From NCBI GenBank assembly GCA_011799875.1, contig CM022301.1:15439927-15503926 (forward strand): 64,000 nt of DNA, read 5' to 3'. Shown one piece after another: positions 21,891 to 32,764 of the stretch. Each line of letters begins with the position of its first letter. Position 1 is the first letter of the stretch. The DNA is from Thinopyrum elongatum. Taxonomy: Eukaryota; Streptophyta; Magnoliopsida; Poales; Poaceae. The translations under genes were made by a program, and so were the position numbers. A model generated the notes under the pieces. The model saw nothing but the letters and a program-made list of their open reading frames with translations, did no database searches and was not told the DNA's origin.

Positions 21891-23000
21891 TTACCACAGC
21901 ATGTTGGTGCCATGTCATGACACCTTGACAAGTTTCATGATTTTCAGGCGTGTTTTGGATTTAAGGGAATTTTAAAACAAAGTTTCTCGATGTTTCCGGC
22001 CGAGCCAAGACGCCTAGATGTTTGAATTCCATTCCCACTTCTTGCAAGGGACCTAGAAATTATCCCAAGTACACATAAATGATTTTTAACTAACTTTGGT
22101 GCACTGGAGCATGCACTTGTAGTTCAAATTTGAATTATGTTCATTAAATGCCTGGAAATTCAATTAATATATAAAAAAGGCCAAACGAACCTGGAATAAT
22201 TCTAAAATTTAGCACGAAATTCCTATTTGGTCTAAGCTGTCTGTGTAAAAAAATCAAGGCGGGAGAAGGCAGTGTATGTCATTTCGCACAAGAAGGTGAC
22301 ACGTTCCCTCTCGGAACCACGAGCCTTCTTGAGAGAAGCCCCAGTTTGCAAGAAGCTTATACCAAAGCTTGTCCCAATTCGGCCAAACAATTTACCACAG
22401 CATGTTGGTGCCATGTCATGACAACATGCCAAGTTTCATGATTATCATGTGTGTTTTGGATTTACAGGAATTAAAAAACCAAGTTTCTCAATATTTCCGG
22501 CCAAGCCAGAACGCCCAGATGTTTGAATTTCATTCCCATTTCTTGCATGGGACCTAGAAATTCACCCAAGGACACACATGTGATTTTTCAACCAACTTTG
22601 GTGCACTGGAGCATGTGTTTGTAGTTCAAATTTGAATTCTGCACATTAAATGCCCAGAAACTAAATTAATGTATAAAAAAGGCCAAACGAACCCGGAATA
22701 ATTCCAAATTTTAACACGGCACTCATATGGTTCTATGTTGCCTCTGTAAAAAATCAAGGGGGGGGGGGGGTGGCAGCGTATATCATTTCGCACACAAAGG
22801 TGACACGTTCCCCCTCGGGAACCACGAGTCTTCTTGAGAGAAGCTCCGGTTTGCAAGAAGCTTATACCAAAACTTGTCCAAATTCGGCCAATTTTTTACC
22901 ACAGCATGTTGGTGCCATGAAATGACACCATGCCAAGTTTCATGATTTTAAGGCGAGTTTTGAATTCACAAGAATTTAAAAAACCAAGTTTCTCAATGTT
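21891..23000 (+). repeat. About 502-bp tandem repeat, 2.2 copies
   Basis: The block TTACCACAGCATGTTGGTGC starts at 21891, 22392 and 22896. Intervening sequence is co-linear, including AAAAAAGGCCAAACGAAC and GAAGCTTATACCAAA. The third copy stops where the CACTA terminus begins at 23004. The second copy carries a run of 13 G at about 22758-22770 that is GGCGGG in the first. No coding potential. Confidence 0.88.
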
Positions 23001-23362
23001 ATCGCACTACAAAAAAAAGACACATCCATCACATTTTGGGCCGAACGAATTTTTTTTTCTGTCATGCTTATGACACTTCTATGACGATAATTGTGACAAA
23101 AGCACGTATCATCATAGATGTGGTGGGCTCCTACTTCTATGACAAAAAAACATGACAGAAAATGGGCTTTTCGTACTGGGCGGGACGGAGATGCAGCTGC
23201 ATGACATTCTTTGGGCCGTTCATGATGGAAAAAATCATGGTAGAAGCGAGGGCGAGGAAAATATCAGGGAGTTCCCGGTTACGATGGGTGGTCGGGGCCG
23301 AGCGATGCACTGTGGTTTGTGTGTTTCTCTCGTGTACGCGCGTGTGTGCGAGGCGTTGGCTA

Positions 23363-23535
23363 ACTGAACCCGAGCGATCGCATGTTACTGAACCCGAGCG
23401 ATCGATCCCTTGGTTGCTAACTGAACCCGAGCGATTCATTTGCTGCTGACTGAACCCGAGCGATTCCTTCGCTGCTGCTGCTAACTGAACCGAGCGATCG
23501 ATCATTGTTGCTGCTTACTGAAGCCGATCGAGCCC
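23363..23535 (+). repeat. Subterminal repeat array of the CACTA element
   Basis: Six imperfect copies of a unit with core CTGAACCCGAGCGATC spaced about 24-35 bp apart. Such arrays next to a CACTA terminus are expected transposase-binding regions. Confidence 0.8.
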
Positions 23536-23654
23536 CCGTGCGAGACGTTGCTAGCCAGCCGGTGTTGGGTTGCCTCTCAATGAATAGTGACCGTTGCTAT
23601 CGTGCGCGCGGTACGTAGAACGAGTCGAGAGGTGGTGAGTCGAGCCGGTTGGTT

Positions 23655-23923
23655 GGCTGTGGATGAACAGTTCCTGGTGGGGGTTGGATGGACAGGATCC
23701 CGTGGTACTAGGCCGTTGCCGCTGGATGAACAGGACCCCGAGGAGGCCGCCGCACCCCAGCCGGTTGGGGGTGGATGAACAGGACCCCGTGGAGGCTCTA
23801 TGAACATCAGCCGGTGGAGGCTGGATGAACAGTATCCCGTGGATGAACAGTAGCCCGTGGAGGCTGGAGGAGATTGACGGTGGAGGAACAGTAGCCCGTG
23901 GAGGCTGGAGCGAGGCAGTAGAC
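23655..23923 (+). repeat. GATGAACAG minisatellite in the CACTA element
   Basis: Repeated GGATGAACAGGACCCCGTGG units, seven or so. The array continues on the other side of the nested element (38534 onward), which confirms that the two halves were joined. Confidence 0.8.
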
Positions 23924-25443
23924 TGTAAGTGCATCTAGTGCCCCTTAGTGATTTTGGTGTATTGAAGACTTATAGGTTAAGGGTCTAATGTGTTTGTGAG
24001 TGTACACAGGTCTATAAGTCTATGAGGAGTTTGTTAATTACGATGAATGTCGACCCCTAAAAATGAATGTCTTCAACTGAAGACTTTGGTTTTCTTGAAG
24101 ACTTTGAAAGTGAAGAAATTGGTGTGACCCTGAAGACTTGATATTCATGCGAGGATTATGAAGCGTGAAGACTTTTGTTTTCGTAGTTTCATTTTCTTCT
24201 TCTTGAGTCATAGGAAACACCGTACTGTTAAAGGGGGTCGAGGTAAAACTAAGGAAAAATTTCCAAGTGATGCTCAACTCAAAATCCTACACCTACCCAA
24301 TCCTTTTGAGTGAAGCCATTGGAAATCTCATACAGTTTAGTCAAGTTCTTCAGTGACAGAGACGAAGTTCTTCTGTTCTCTGAGGAATTTGTTCTGACTG
24401 AGGAGTTAGGAATTCGCCAGTGCGGATTGCCTACAAGTGAGGAACATGATAGCCCTGAGGAATTTGATACTCAAATTTCCGACCGTTGCTATGCTACGCG
24501 CCAGCTGTCCAAATATCCTACCCACCTAACGGTCATATCATTGAAGGGCATTTATGTCTTATCATGTCGGGCTGCTCCCTAGGCTATAAATAGCCGCCCC
24601 CTACAACCACTAGCTGGTTGGCTGCTCCAAGAAATAGATTGACACTTGTCATTTAGAGCATCCCATCCTACGAGGACTTTGAGCGAAAATCATCAAGTGA
24701 GGAAAAACCCAAACACCTACAAACCCAAAGTGATTGAGCATCACTGAAGAGATTGTTCCTGTGTGGAACCGACGCTTGTTACCTTTGAGGACTGTGCATC
24801 CTCCAGACGGTTAGGCGTCATGGTCTAGAGCATCCAAGAGGAAATTGTGGATTGCCGAGTGACCGAGTATGTGAAGGTTTGGAAGTCACCTGAAGACTTA
24901 CCACGAGTGGTTGGGCGAGGTCTGTGTGACCTTAGCTCAAGGAGAATACGGTGAGGACTAGGTGTCCTGGACTGTGTGTACAGGACTGGGTGTCCGGGAC
25001 TGTGTGTCCTCAGGTTTAAATACCTAGCCGCTCCAACCAGACGTACAACTGTCACAGCAGTTGGAACTGGTCTACCTAATCAGTGTCTTCACCGAGCTAC
25101 TGGTTCTATTTCGTCAACCCTTTCATTTCCTCACATACTTGCTATGTATTTGATCATTACTGTTTGAAGACTTTGTCTGAAGACTTTCTCAATTTCCTCA
25201 GTTCAAATTCTTCAGTCAGTTTGTCTTCAGCCTGCTTTTCCTGTGTTTACGCTACTCGTACTCTGTGCTTGTTTTCATTTCATCATGATGACTGTGCTAC
25301 TGCTCTGCTATGCTTGCATCTGAGTACTCATTCCGCTGCTAAGTAGTTCGTCGCTTAGGAATTTCCTCACCTTGAAATTCCTCAGTGATGAATTTGAAAA
25401 AATCGCCTATTCACCCCCCTCTAGTCGATATAACGCACTTTCA
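23924..25443 (+). repeat. 5' LTR of Copia element 2
   Basis: TGTAAGTG to CTTTCA. TATA box TATAAATAG at 24585-24593. Rich in GAAGACTT and TTCCTCA-type short motifs. Confidence 0.94.
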
Positions 25444-25445
25444 AT

Positions 25446-25457
25446 TGGTATCAGAGC
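25446..25457 (+). other. Primer binding site, Copia element 2
   Basis: TGGTATCAGAGC, two bases after the LTR, exact complement type of plant initiator Met-tRNA 3' end. Confidence 0.9.
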
Positions 25458-25510
25458 AAGGTACTCCCTTGTTCTGTGTGATTTTGGTTTAATCACCTGG
25501 AGTTTTAGTT

Positions 25511-26944
25511 ATGTTGACTGCAGGCATGATCAAGGTCTCAGCTGGGTGTCCTACCTTCGATGGGACGGACTACCCCTACTGGAAGAACAAGATGCGCATG
25601 CATCTTGAGGCAATTGACAACGACCTCTGGTATGTTGTGGAAAAGGGTGTTCCCTCTGTCACTCCTTCCGTAAACACTGCTGATGTGAAGAGATTCAAGC
25701 AACTCGACTCTCAAGCGAAGAATATCATATGTGGCCATCTGAGCAAAGGGCAGTATGGCAGAGTGAGTGCTTTGGAGACAGCTAAGCTTATCTGGGATAG
25801 GCTGTCCAAGGTCAACGAAGGAGTCTCAACTCAACGTGACTCTCGAGTTGACGTTCTTCGCAATCTCTTCAACCGCTTCAAAAGACTCGACAACGAAAAT
25901 GTTCAGCAAACCTTTGATCGCCTCACTGACATTTCAAACGAGCTTCATGCACTGGGTGCCACTGACATCACCGACCATGAGGTGGTGAAGAAAGAAATTG
26001 CGAGGTCACTCGATTCTTCATTCGATACACTGGCACTGATGATTCAAGAACGTGGTGACTACAAGTCACTTGATCCTGCTGATATCCTCGAGAGGCTAAA
26101 TACTCATGAATTCCAACTAGCTGAGAAGAGAGATCTCTACGGACCGAGCTATGGTAGATCTCGTGCACTGAAAGCCAAGGCAGTCTCTGAATCTGAAGAT
26201 GAAGATTCTGGTAGCAGCCTTGGTGATCCTGAAGAACTGAGTCAGGAGCTAGCAATGCTCGTGAGGAAATTCCAGAAGTTCTCTAGACGTGGCCGATTTG
26301 GAAAATCCTCAAGAGGTGATGACATGAAATCAGATTCCTCATCCCGTGATTACAAGAAGAGAACTTGCCATAAATGCAAGAAACCTGGTCACTACATTAC
26401 TGATTGTCCTCAGTGGGAGAAGGAATCAAAGAAGAAGAAATACAAGGACGATAGTTCAGATGACTCTAAGAGGAAGAAGAAATCTTCAAAGTCCTCATCG
26501 TCAAGATCTTCAAAGTCTTCATCTCACAAGAAGAGCAGCTCCAAGAAAGCTCGGGCATTCATTGGCAAGGAAATGGACTCTGAAGCTGAATCTGAGGAAC
26601 ATGAGGAAGAGGAGGCATCTGAGGAGTCAGACTCTGGTGTGGCGAGCCTAGCCCTCGCTACTGCTTACGTTAGCAAGTCCATCTTCAACACTGAGGAAAA
26701 TGGCTTCCCCAACATTGCTGATGACGGCAACGATGACTATGCTCCCACCTATTGCTTCATGGAAAAAGGTGCCAAGGTACTCAAATATCCCTCCTCTGAA
26801 TCAAGTGAGGATGAATCTGATGATAACCTCAAACCCAGCTATTGCAAACTTGCTAATATTGCTGTTAAACAACAAAAGGCTTTGGAAAAGGTTCAAAATA
26901 TGCTAGACAAAAGCGATGATCTGTTAGGTGAGGAAATGGATTGA
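25511..26944 (+). pseudogene. Copia gag, element 2, ended by a stop codon
   Basis: 477 open codons from ATG 25511; Met-6 at 25526 is an equally good start. The capsid region begins PTFDGTDYPYWKNKMRMHL, typical of Copia gag. The zinc knuckle CHKCKKPGHYITDC begins at residue 286. The C-terminal third is Ser/Lys- and then acidic-rich. The frame is closed by TGA at 26942-26944, but the same frame continues with protein-like sequence to about 28050, so this stop is probably a mutation. Gag forms the virus-like particle and packages RNA. Confidence 0.88.
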
Positions 26945-28052
26945 ACTCAAACACTGACTGATAATCTTCAGCAACTACAGTCTAAGTTTGACAACCTTCA
27001 AGGTCGTCATGAAACTCTCCTAGCCGATCATGAGAAGCTTTCTTATGAATTTCTTCAAAGAAAGCAAGATCTTGAGAAGCTAAGGGTGAGTCATGAAGAT
27101 CTTCAGAAGGAAAATGATTCTTTGCTTGCTCAACAGATCAGTTCCGCTCAGGAAGAATTTATTCCACCATGCTTGAAATGCATTGAACGTGAAACTGCTA
27201 ATTCTTCACCTGAATGTTCAAATGCTTCCATTGCTGCAAATTCTTCAACTATCTCTGTGGTCACAAATTCCTCATCTGAGGATACCACTAGTATCACTGA
27301 CGAAAATGCAGGGTTGAAGGAATTGTATGTGACAGGCATGTACAAAAGCCTCAAAGGGCATTAGACACTTTGTGATGTGCTCAAAAAGCAGATCTTGAAC
27401 AGGAACCCTAGGAAAGAGAGTATTGCCTTTGAGAGGAAACTCAATGCTGATGGAACCTACTGGAAACCGGAGCAGTATCCCAAAACCTCATGGGTTGCTG
27501 CGAAGGGACCTCTCGTAGATCCATCCACTTTATCTGGCTTTACTTGTGAATCCTCATATTCATCTGATGAGTCATTTGACTCCAACTATAAACTGTTCAA
27601 AAATCAGAATGGTGAGGTATTTGCTAGATATGTTGGATCTAACTGCAGGAATGGTCCCCCTATGAAGAAAATCTGGGTTCCCAAAAAGTGCCTTGAAAGT
27701 CTTCAGGTGAATGTCCTCATGACACCACCTGTGAAGAATAAGAACCCCAGATCAAATTCTTCATATGAATCAAATTCCTCACATGGATCAAAGTCCTCAC
27801 ATGAACATCATCGTGCTAACACTTCTGTTTCGCAGGGAAAGCCTAAGGGCTATGAATATATGCATTATTCTTCAAATCTTTATGTTCATAAGTCCTAGAA
27901 GAATTTCTCTGCTTATTCATATGCTTACCCTAACCCCTCTTATGTGAAACGAAGTGGTCTGGCGTCTATGCCACCTTTCTCTTATGGAGCTCGCAGAATG
28001 ATGAACTCTTTGCCACCCCTCCAGATGTGGGTGGTGAAGAAAAAGAACTAAT
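26945..28052 (+). pseudogene. C-terminal extension of gag with coiled coil, element 2
   Basis: In frame with gag after the TGA. The first part (LQQLQSKFDNLQGRHETLLA onward) is a heptad-rich coiled coil to about 27130. It is followed by Ser-rich and basic segments with stops TAG at 27362-27364 and 27896-27898 and the last TAA at about 28050. Sirevirus Gag proteins are known to carry an extra C-terminal coiled-coil region. The three stops show decay. Confidence 0.7.
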
Positions 28053-28269
28053 CTCTTATGCAGGGTCAGGTCTCCAGACGAACTAAATCGTCTGAAGAAT
28101 TTGCTGGAGACCTGAAATGCTTGAAAGGATGCAAGCTAATCATGAAGAAATTATTTATTCATTTCTCACGTCCTCACATTGCTATATATACATATGTTGC
28201 TTTAATTGATGAAATATGTCTGATGAATTTGATGTCATATTCTTCACTTTGAAGTATATGAGTTCGTAA
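28053..28269 (+). other. Gag-pol junction of element 2
   Basis: About 220 bases with no open pol or gag frame; pol resumes in a different frame. The segment ends TTCATCTGCAG just before pol sequence, which looks like a splice acceptor. An intron is possible but no clear donor was identified. Confidence 0.4.
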
Positions 28270-31200
28270 GATGCACTAATTCATCTGCAGGATGATTTAC
28301 CCAAAGCTACTGAGTGGGTCCTCGATAGTGGATGTACAAATCACATGACCGGTGACAAGAGCTTACTGATGAACACTCCTTTATCTCCATCACACTTGAA
28401 GCATATCACCTACGCTGACAAAGGCAAAAGCAAGGTATTGGGTCTAGGTAGGGTTGCAATCTCAAAGGATCGACACATGGATAAAGTCATGCTTGTCGAG
28501 TCCCTCGGATTCAACCTCATGTCTGTCTCAATGCTTTGTGATCTTGATATGGTTGTTGTCTTTGGCAAATATCGTTGCTTAGTGCTCATGGAATCTGACA
28601 ATTCTAAAGTCTTCGAAGGCTTTAGGAGAGGAGACTTGTATATTGTTGATTTCTCTGCAGGACCACAGCCTGCCACTTGTCTACTTGCTAAAGCTTCAGA
28701 AGGCTGGCTATGGCATCGACGACTGGGTCATGCTGGCATGAGGAACTTACACACGCTCGTGAAGAAAAAGCACGTCATTGGCATTGAGGGTGTCAAATTC
28801 CTCAAAGATCATCTTTGTGGGGCTTGTGAGGCTGGAAAGATGACCAGAGCCAAGCACCCCTCGAAGACTATCATGACTACTTCTCGTCCTTTTGAATTGC
28901 TTCATATGGATCTCTTTGGCCCTACTCATTATGCCACACTAACAAATGCAGCATCTCTATATGGCTTTGTCATTGTTGATGGCTATTCTCGTTACACATG
29001 GGTGCATGTCATTACTTACAAGACTGAAGTGCAGGAAGTCTTCAGACGATTTTCCTCAAGGGCTTCGACGAATTTCGGCGTGAAGATCAAGCATATACGT
29101 AGTGACAATGGGACTGAGTTCAAGAATACTGGTCTTGATGACTATCTCGATGAACTTGGTATTACTCATGAGCTATCTGCCCCATACACTCCTCAGCAGA
29201 ATGGCGTTGTGGAGCGCAAGAACAGGACTCTTGTTGAGATGGCTCGCACCATGCTTGATGAATACAAGACACCTCGTCACTTCTGGCCTGAGGCAATTGA
29301 TACTGCATGCCACATCATCAACAGGGTATATCTTCACAAATTCTTCAAGAAGACCTCATATGAACTCCTCACTGACAAGAAACCCAATGTGAGTTATTTC
29401 AAAGTCTTCGGTGCTAAATGTTGGATTAGAGATCCACATCACAATTCTAAATTTGCACCGAAAGCACATGAAGGTTTTATGGTTGGTTACGGAAAGGACT
29501 CGCACACCTACAGGGTCTTCAATGCCTATCACAACAAGGTTGTTGAAACTGTAGATGTGCGGTTCGATGAAACTAACGGCTCGCAAAGAGAGCACCTACC
29601 TCCTGTGCTAGATGAAAAGACGCCTGAGGAAACCATCAAGTTCAAAGCTACTGAGGATGTCATTCCTACCGAAGAATCTGCTGAAGAAATCATTCCAGAA
29701 CATGAAGAATAGCATGCTGGCGCATCTGAAGAAAATGGCTCTGAAGAAAATGTTGAGCCAAATCAAAGTCGTCAACCTGCTCATCCCCGCGTTGCAAATG
29801 AAGTACAGATTGAGAGAATCATCAACGACACCAACGCACCAGGTCCTCTGACTCGCTCAAAAGCTTCACATTTATCTAACTTTTGTGGGCATTTTGCTTT
29901 CGTCTCTATCACAGAGCCCACCAAAGTTGATGAGGCATTTCTGGAGCCTGAATGGATTCAAGCAATGCAAGAGGAAATACATCAATTCAAGCTGAACAAT
30001 GTGTGGGAGCTTGTCAAGTGACCGGACCCATGCAAGCACAATATCATAGGTACCAAATGGATCTACCGCAACAAGCAAGATGAAAATGGCCTAGTGGTGA
30101 GGAACAAGGCTCGTCTTGTAGCTCAAGGCTACACACAGGTTGAAGGAATTGATTTCGATGAGACTTTTGCACCTGTTGCTAGACCTGAGGCTATTCGCAT
30201 ATTGCTTGCTTATGCTAACCATCATAATATCATCTTATATCAAATGGATGTGAAAAGTGCATTCCTCAATGGTAAGCTTGAGGAAGAAGTATATGTTGCT
30301 CAACCCCCAGGTTTTGAAGATCCTAAACATCCTGACAAAGTCTTCAGACTCAATAAGGCCCTCTATGGCCTCAAGCAGGCCCCTCGGGCGTGGTATGATA
30401 CTCTGAAGGAATTCCTCATGAAGAAAGGCTTCAAACCCGGTTCACTCGACCCAACTCTTTTCACCAAAACCTATGATGACGAATTATTCGTGTGCCAAAT
30501 ATATGTTGATGATATTATCTTTGGCTGTACTAACCAACATTACAGTGACAAATTTGCTTACATGATGAGTGAGGAATATCAAATGTCCATGATGGGAGAA
30601 TTGAAATTCTTCTTAGGTCTTCAAATTGGTCAACAACATAATGGCATTTTCATTTCTCAAGAGAAATACCTCAAGGACGTTCTGAGAAAATTCGGTATGC
30701 AAGAATGCAGAGGCGTCAAAATCCCTATGCCCACAAATGGCCATCTATGCACTGATGAAAATGGAATAGACTTCGATCAAAAGGTATACCGCTCCATGAT
30801 TGGTTCTTTATTGTACCTATGTGCATCTAGGCCGGATATTATGCTTAGTGTTTGCATGTGTGCCCGTTTTCAAGCTACACCGAAGGAATCACACTATAAG
30901 GCTGTGAAACATATTCTTCGATATCTAGCTCACACTCCAACACTTGGATTATGGTATCCCAAGGGCTCGGTTTTTGATCTCATTGGATATTCTGACTCTG
31001 ACTATGCCGGTGATCGTGTGGACCGCAAGTCAACTTCAGGCACATGCCATTTCCTCGGACGATCCTTAGTATGTTGGTCCTCGAAGAAGCAGAACTGCGT
31101 ATCACTCTCTACTGCTGAAGCTGAGTATATTGCTGCTGGTTCTTGCTGTGCTCAATTGCTATGGATGAAGCAAACCCTCAAGGACTACGGCATCAATGTG

Positions 31201-31455
31201 AAGAATGTGCTACTCTACTGCGACAACGAGAGTGCCATCAAAATTGCTCATAACCCAGTTCAGCACTCGAAGACAAAGCACATCGAGATTCGTCATCATT
31301 TTCTTTGAGATCATGTGTTGAAGGGTGACATCTCTATTGATCCCGTGAAGTCTGAAGAACAGCTAGCAGATATCTTCACAAAGCCCTTGGATGAGAAGAG
31401 ATTTAGTAAGTTGCGGTGTGAGCTAAATATCTTAGAATCTTCGAATGTCCTTTGA
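28270..31455 (+). pseudogene. Copia pol (protease, integrase, RT, RNase H), element 2
   Basis: Open from 28270: protease WVLDSGCTNHMTG. Integrase has the zinc finger WHRRLGHAG / CGACEAGKM and catalytic HMDLFGP, RSDNGTEF and NGVVERKNRT. RT has [24 protein letters not shown] and YVDDIIFG. RNase H has [18 protein letters not shown] and YCDNESAI. Three in-frame stops interrupt it: TAG 29710-29712, TGA near 30019 and TGA near 31306. There are no frameshifts. The RT motifs fit the SIRE lineage. Apart from the stops the protein is complete. Confidence 0.93.
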
Positions 31456-32158
31456 AAAGGACACACATCCTAACACTTATGCAAATTGATGACTTAGATG
31501 TGCAACACACGAAGAAACGTTTTTCTTCAATCAATGAAGACTAACCCTCTAAGTGTGAAGAAATTAATGAAGAATTTGATTCTCAGAGCCCTACGACAAT
31601 TGTACGCGGTGTCTGAAATCATCATTCTTACACGGTGGGTCACGCCACCACAAAAAGTTGAAAATCTTCAAAATTTGAGTTTTTCATCATTGTGCAAATT
31701 CTTCAACTTTGCAAAATCTTCACTCTTTCCGTCTATGTTCTTCATTGACTATATATATATATTTGAGTTTTCTGTCCTCTACAACATTCACTTATTGCTA
31801 ATTCTTCAAGTTGTGTTTCTTCTAAGTGAATGTGATCGGACCCGTTCCCCCTCTATGCTAAACTCAATCCAGTCCGTTCACAAATTCTTCATGTGCGTTC
31901 TATTTGAAACCCGTTCAAAGTCTTCACTATGTCCTTGACAGCTGAAGAATTTGCGAACGAAACATTAAAATATTCTTATCTGAATTTTCGGCTTTTGCCG
32001 TTCAAACCGTTCCTTATCCCTCGATAAGATTTATCTATTCACCCTCGATCTAACACGATCTCCACTTCACAGTTCGTGGGTGACACATGTCGCTAGGATG
32101 AGAAGGGTCAGGGGCACGTTTGTCCATTTTCTTCGAACGAGCGGTTTTTCACCTCTGC
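31456..32158 (+). other. Spacer between pol and the downstream ORF of element 2
   Basis: No supported gene. GAAGAA/TTCTTC- and CTTCAA-rich DNA, leading into a promoter-like region near 32100. Confidence 0.55.
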
Positions 32159-32166
32159 TATAAATA
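32159..32166 (+). promoter_or_regulatory. TATA box upstream of the downstream ORF of element 2
   Basis: TATAAATA, followed by a C-rich leader free of ATG from about 32190 to 32435. The layout is that of a normal plant promoter and 5' UTR, inside a retrotransposon and independent of the LTR. Confidence 0.6.
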
Positions 32167-32435
32167 CCCCTCACCCTCCTCAGAGCTCATTTACCCCGCT
32201 CGATCTTACTCCCTCGCTCGAGCTATCAGACCTAGCGCCGCCGCTACACTCCATCGTCGCCGGTGAGGAAGAGCTTCACTGCCTCGACCTCGTCGCCGTC
32301 GTACTCACGCCGGCCGCGGAAATCCTCACTCCGCCGCCGCCGTAGCTGTTTTCCATCGCCAAGTTAGGGCGTGGAAGATCTGAACGGACGAACATCTCCA
32401 CTGCCACTCTCAGTTCGTCGTGTTCTTCGTCAAGG

Positions 32436-32758
32436 GTAAATAAAATTTATTTTTACTGCCCTTGTTGATTCTGATGATTTCCACAAAATCTTCAAAAGGT
32501 GTTTATTCTTCAACTTTCATGTTCTTAAACACCAACTTGCTTCTGTCCTTGATCAGTTTCTCTAAGCAACGTTTTTCTTCAAGATTCCTCAATTGTGTGG
32601 ATTTTCAATCTACACAACTCTGGAACCTAAGTCAAAAATGCTTAGTGAAATTCCTCAAGACACCCCTGGTCATCTTCCTCAAACTTGATACTTTTGAAAA
32701 TCTTCTGAGAACGCATATGACCTCTCCAAAACTCTTCGCACCTATATTCTGTTCACAG
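32436..32758 (+). other. Predicted 5'-UTR intron of the downstream ORF
   Basis: Donor CAAGG|GTAAAT and acceptor TTCTGTTCACAG|GTAC bound 323 bases rich in T. Splicing would bring the ATG at 32765, already in frame with the long ORF, close behind the leader. Confidence 0.5.
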
Positions 32759-32764
32759 GTACAC

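Larger units (their letters stand above)
23004..23923 (+). mobile_element. CACTA-type transposon, left part
   Basis: Begins CACTACAAAAAAAAGACAC, the CACTA terminus signature, followed by subterminal sequence I recognise as an abundant Triticeae non-coding type (GGGCCGAACGAA, TATGACAAAAAAACATGAC). It continues after the nested Copia element at 38532. No transposase frame was found, so the copy is non-autonomous. CACTA elements move as DNA through a transposase that binds terminal and subterminal repeats. Confidence 0.72.

Noticed and set aside
23363..23535. CRISPR-like spaced direct repeats
   Set aside because: Plant nuclear transposon context, unequal spacers that resemble one another, no cas genes.
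32462..32764. Start of the 1293-codon frame at 32462
   Set aside because: This part is T-rich, lies inside a good GT-AG intron, and the first ATG after the acceptor (32765) is in frame.
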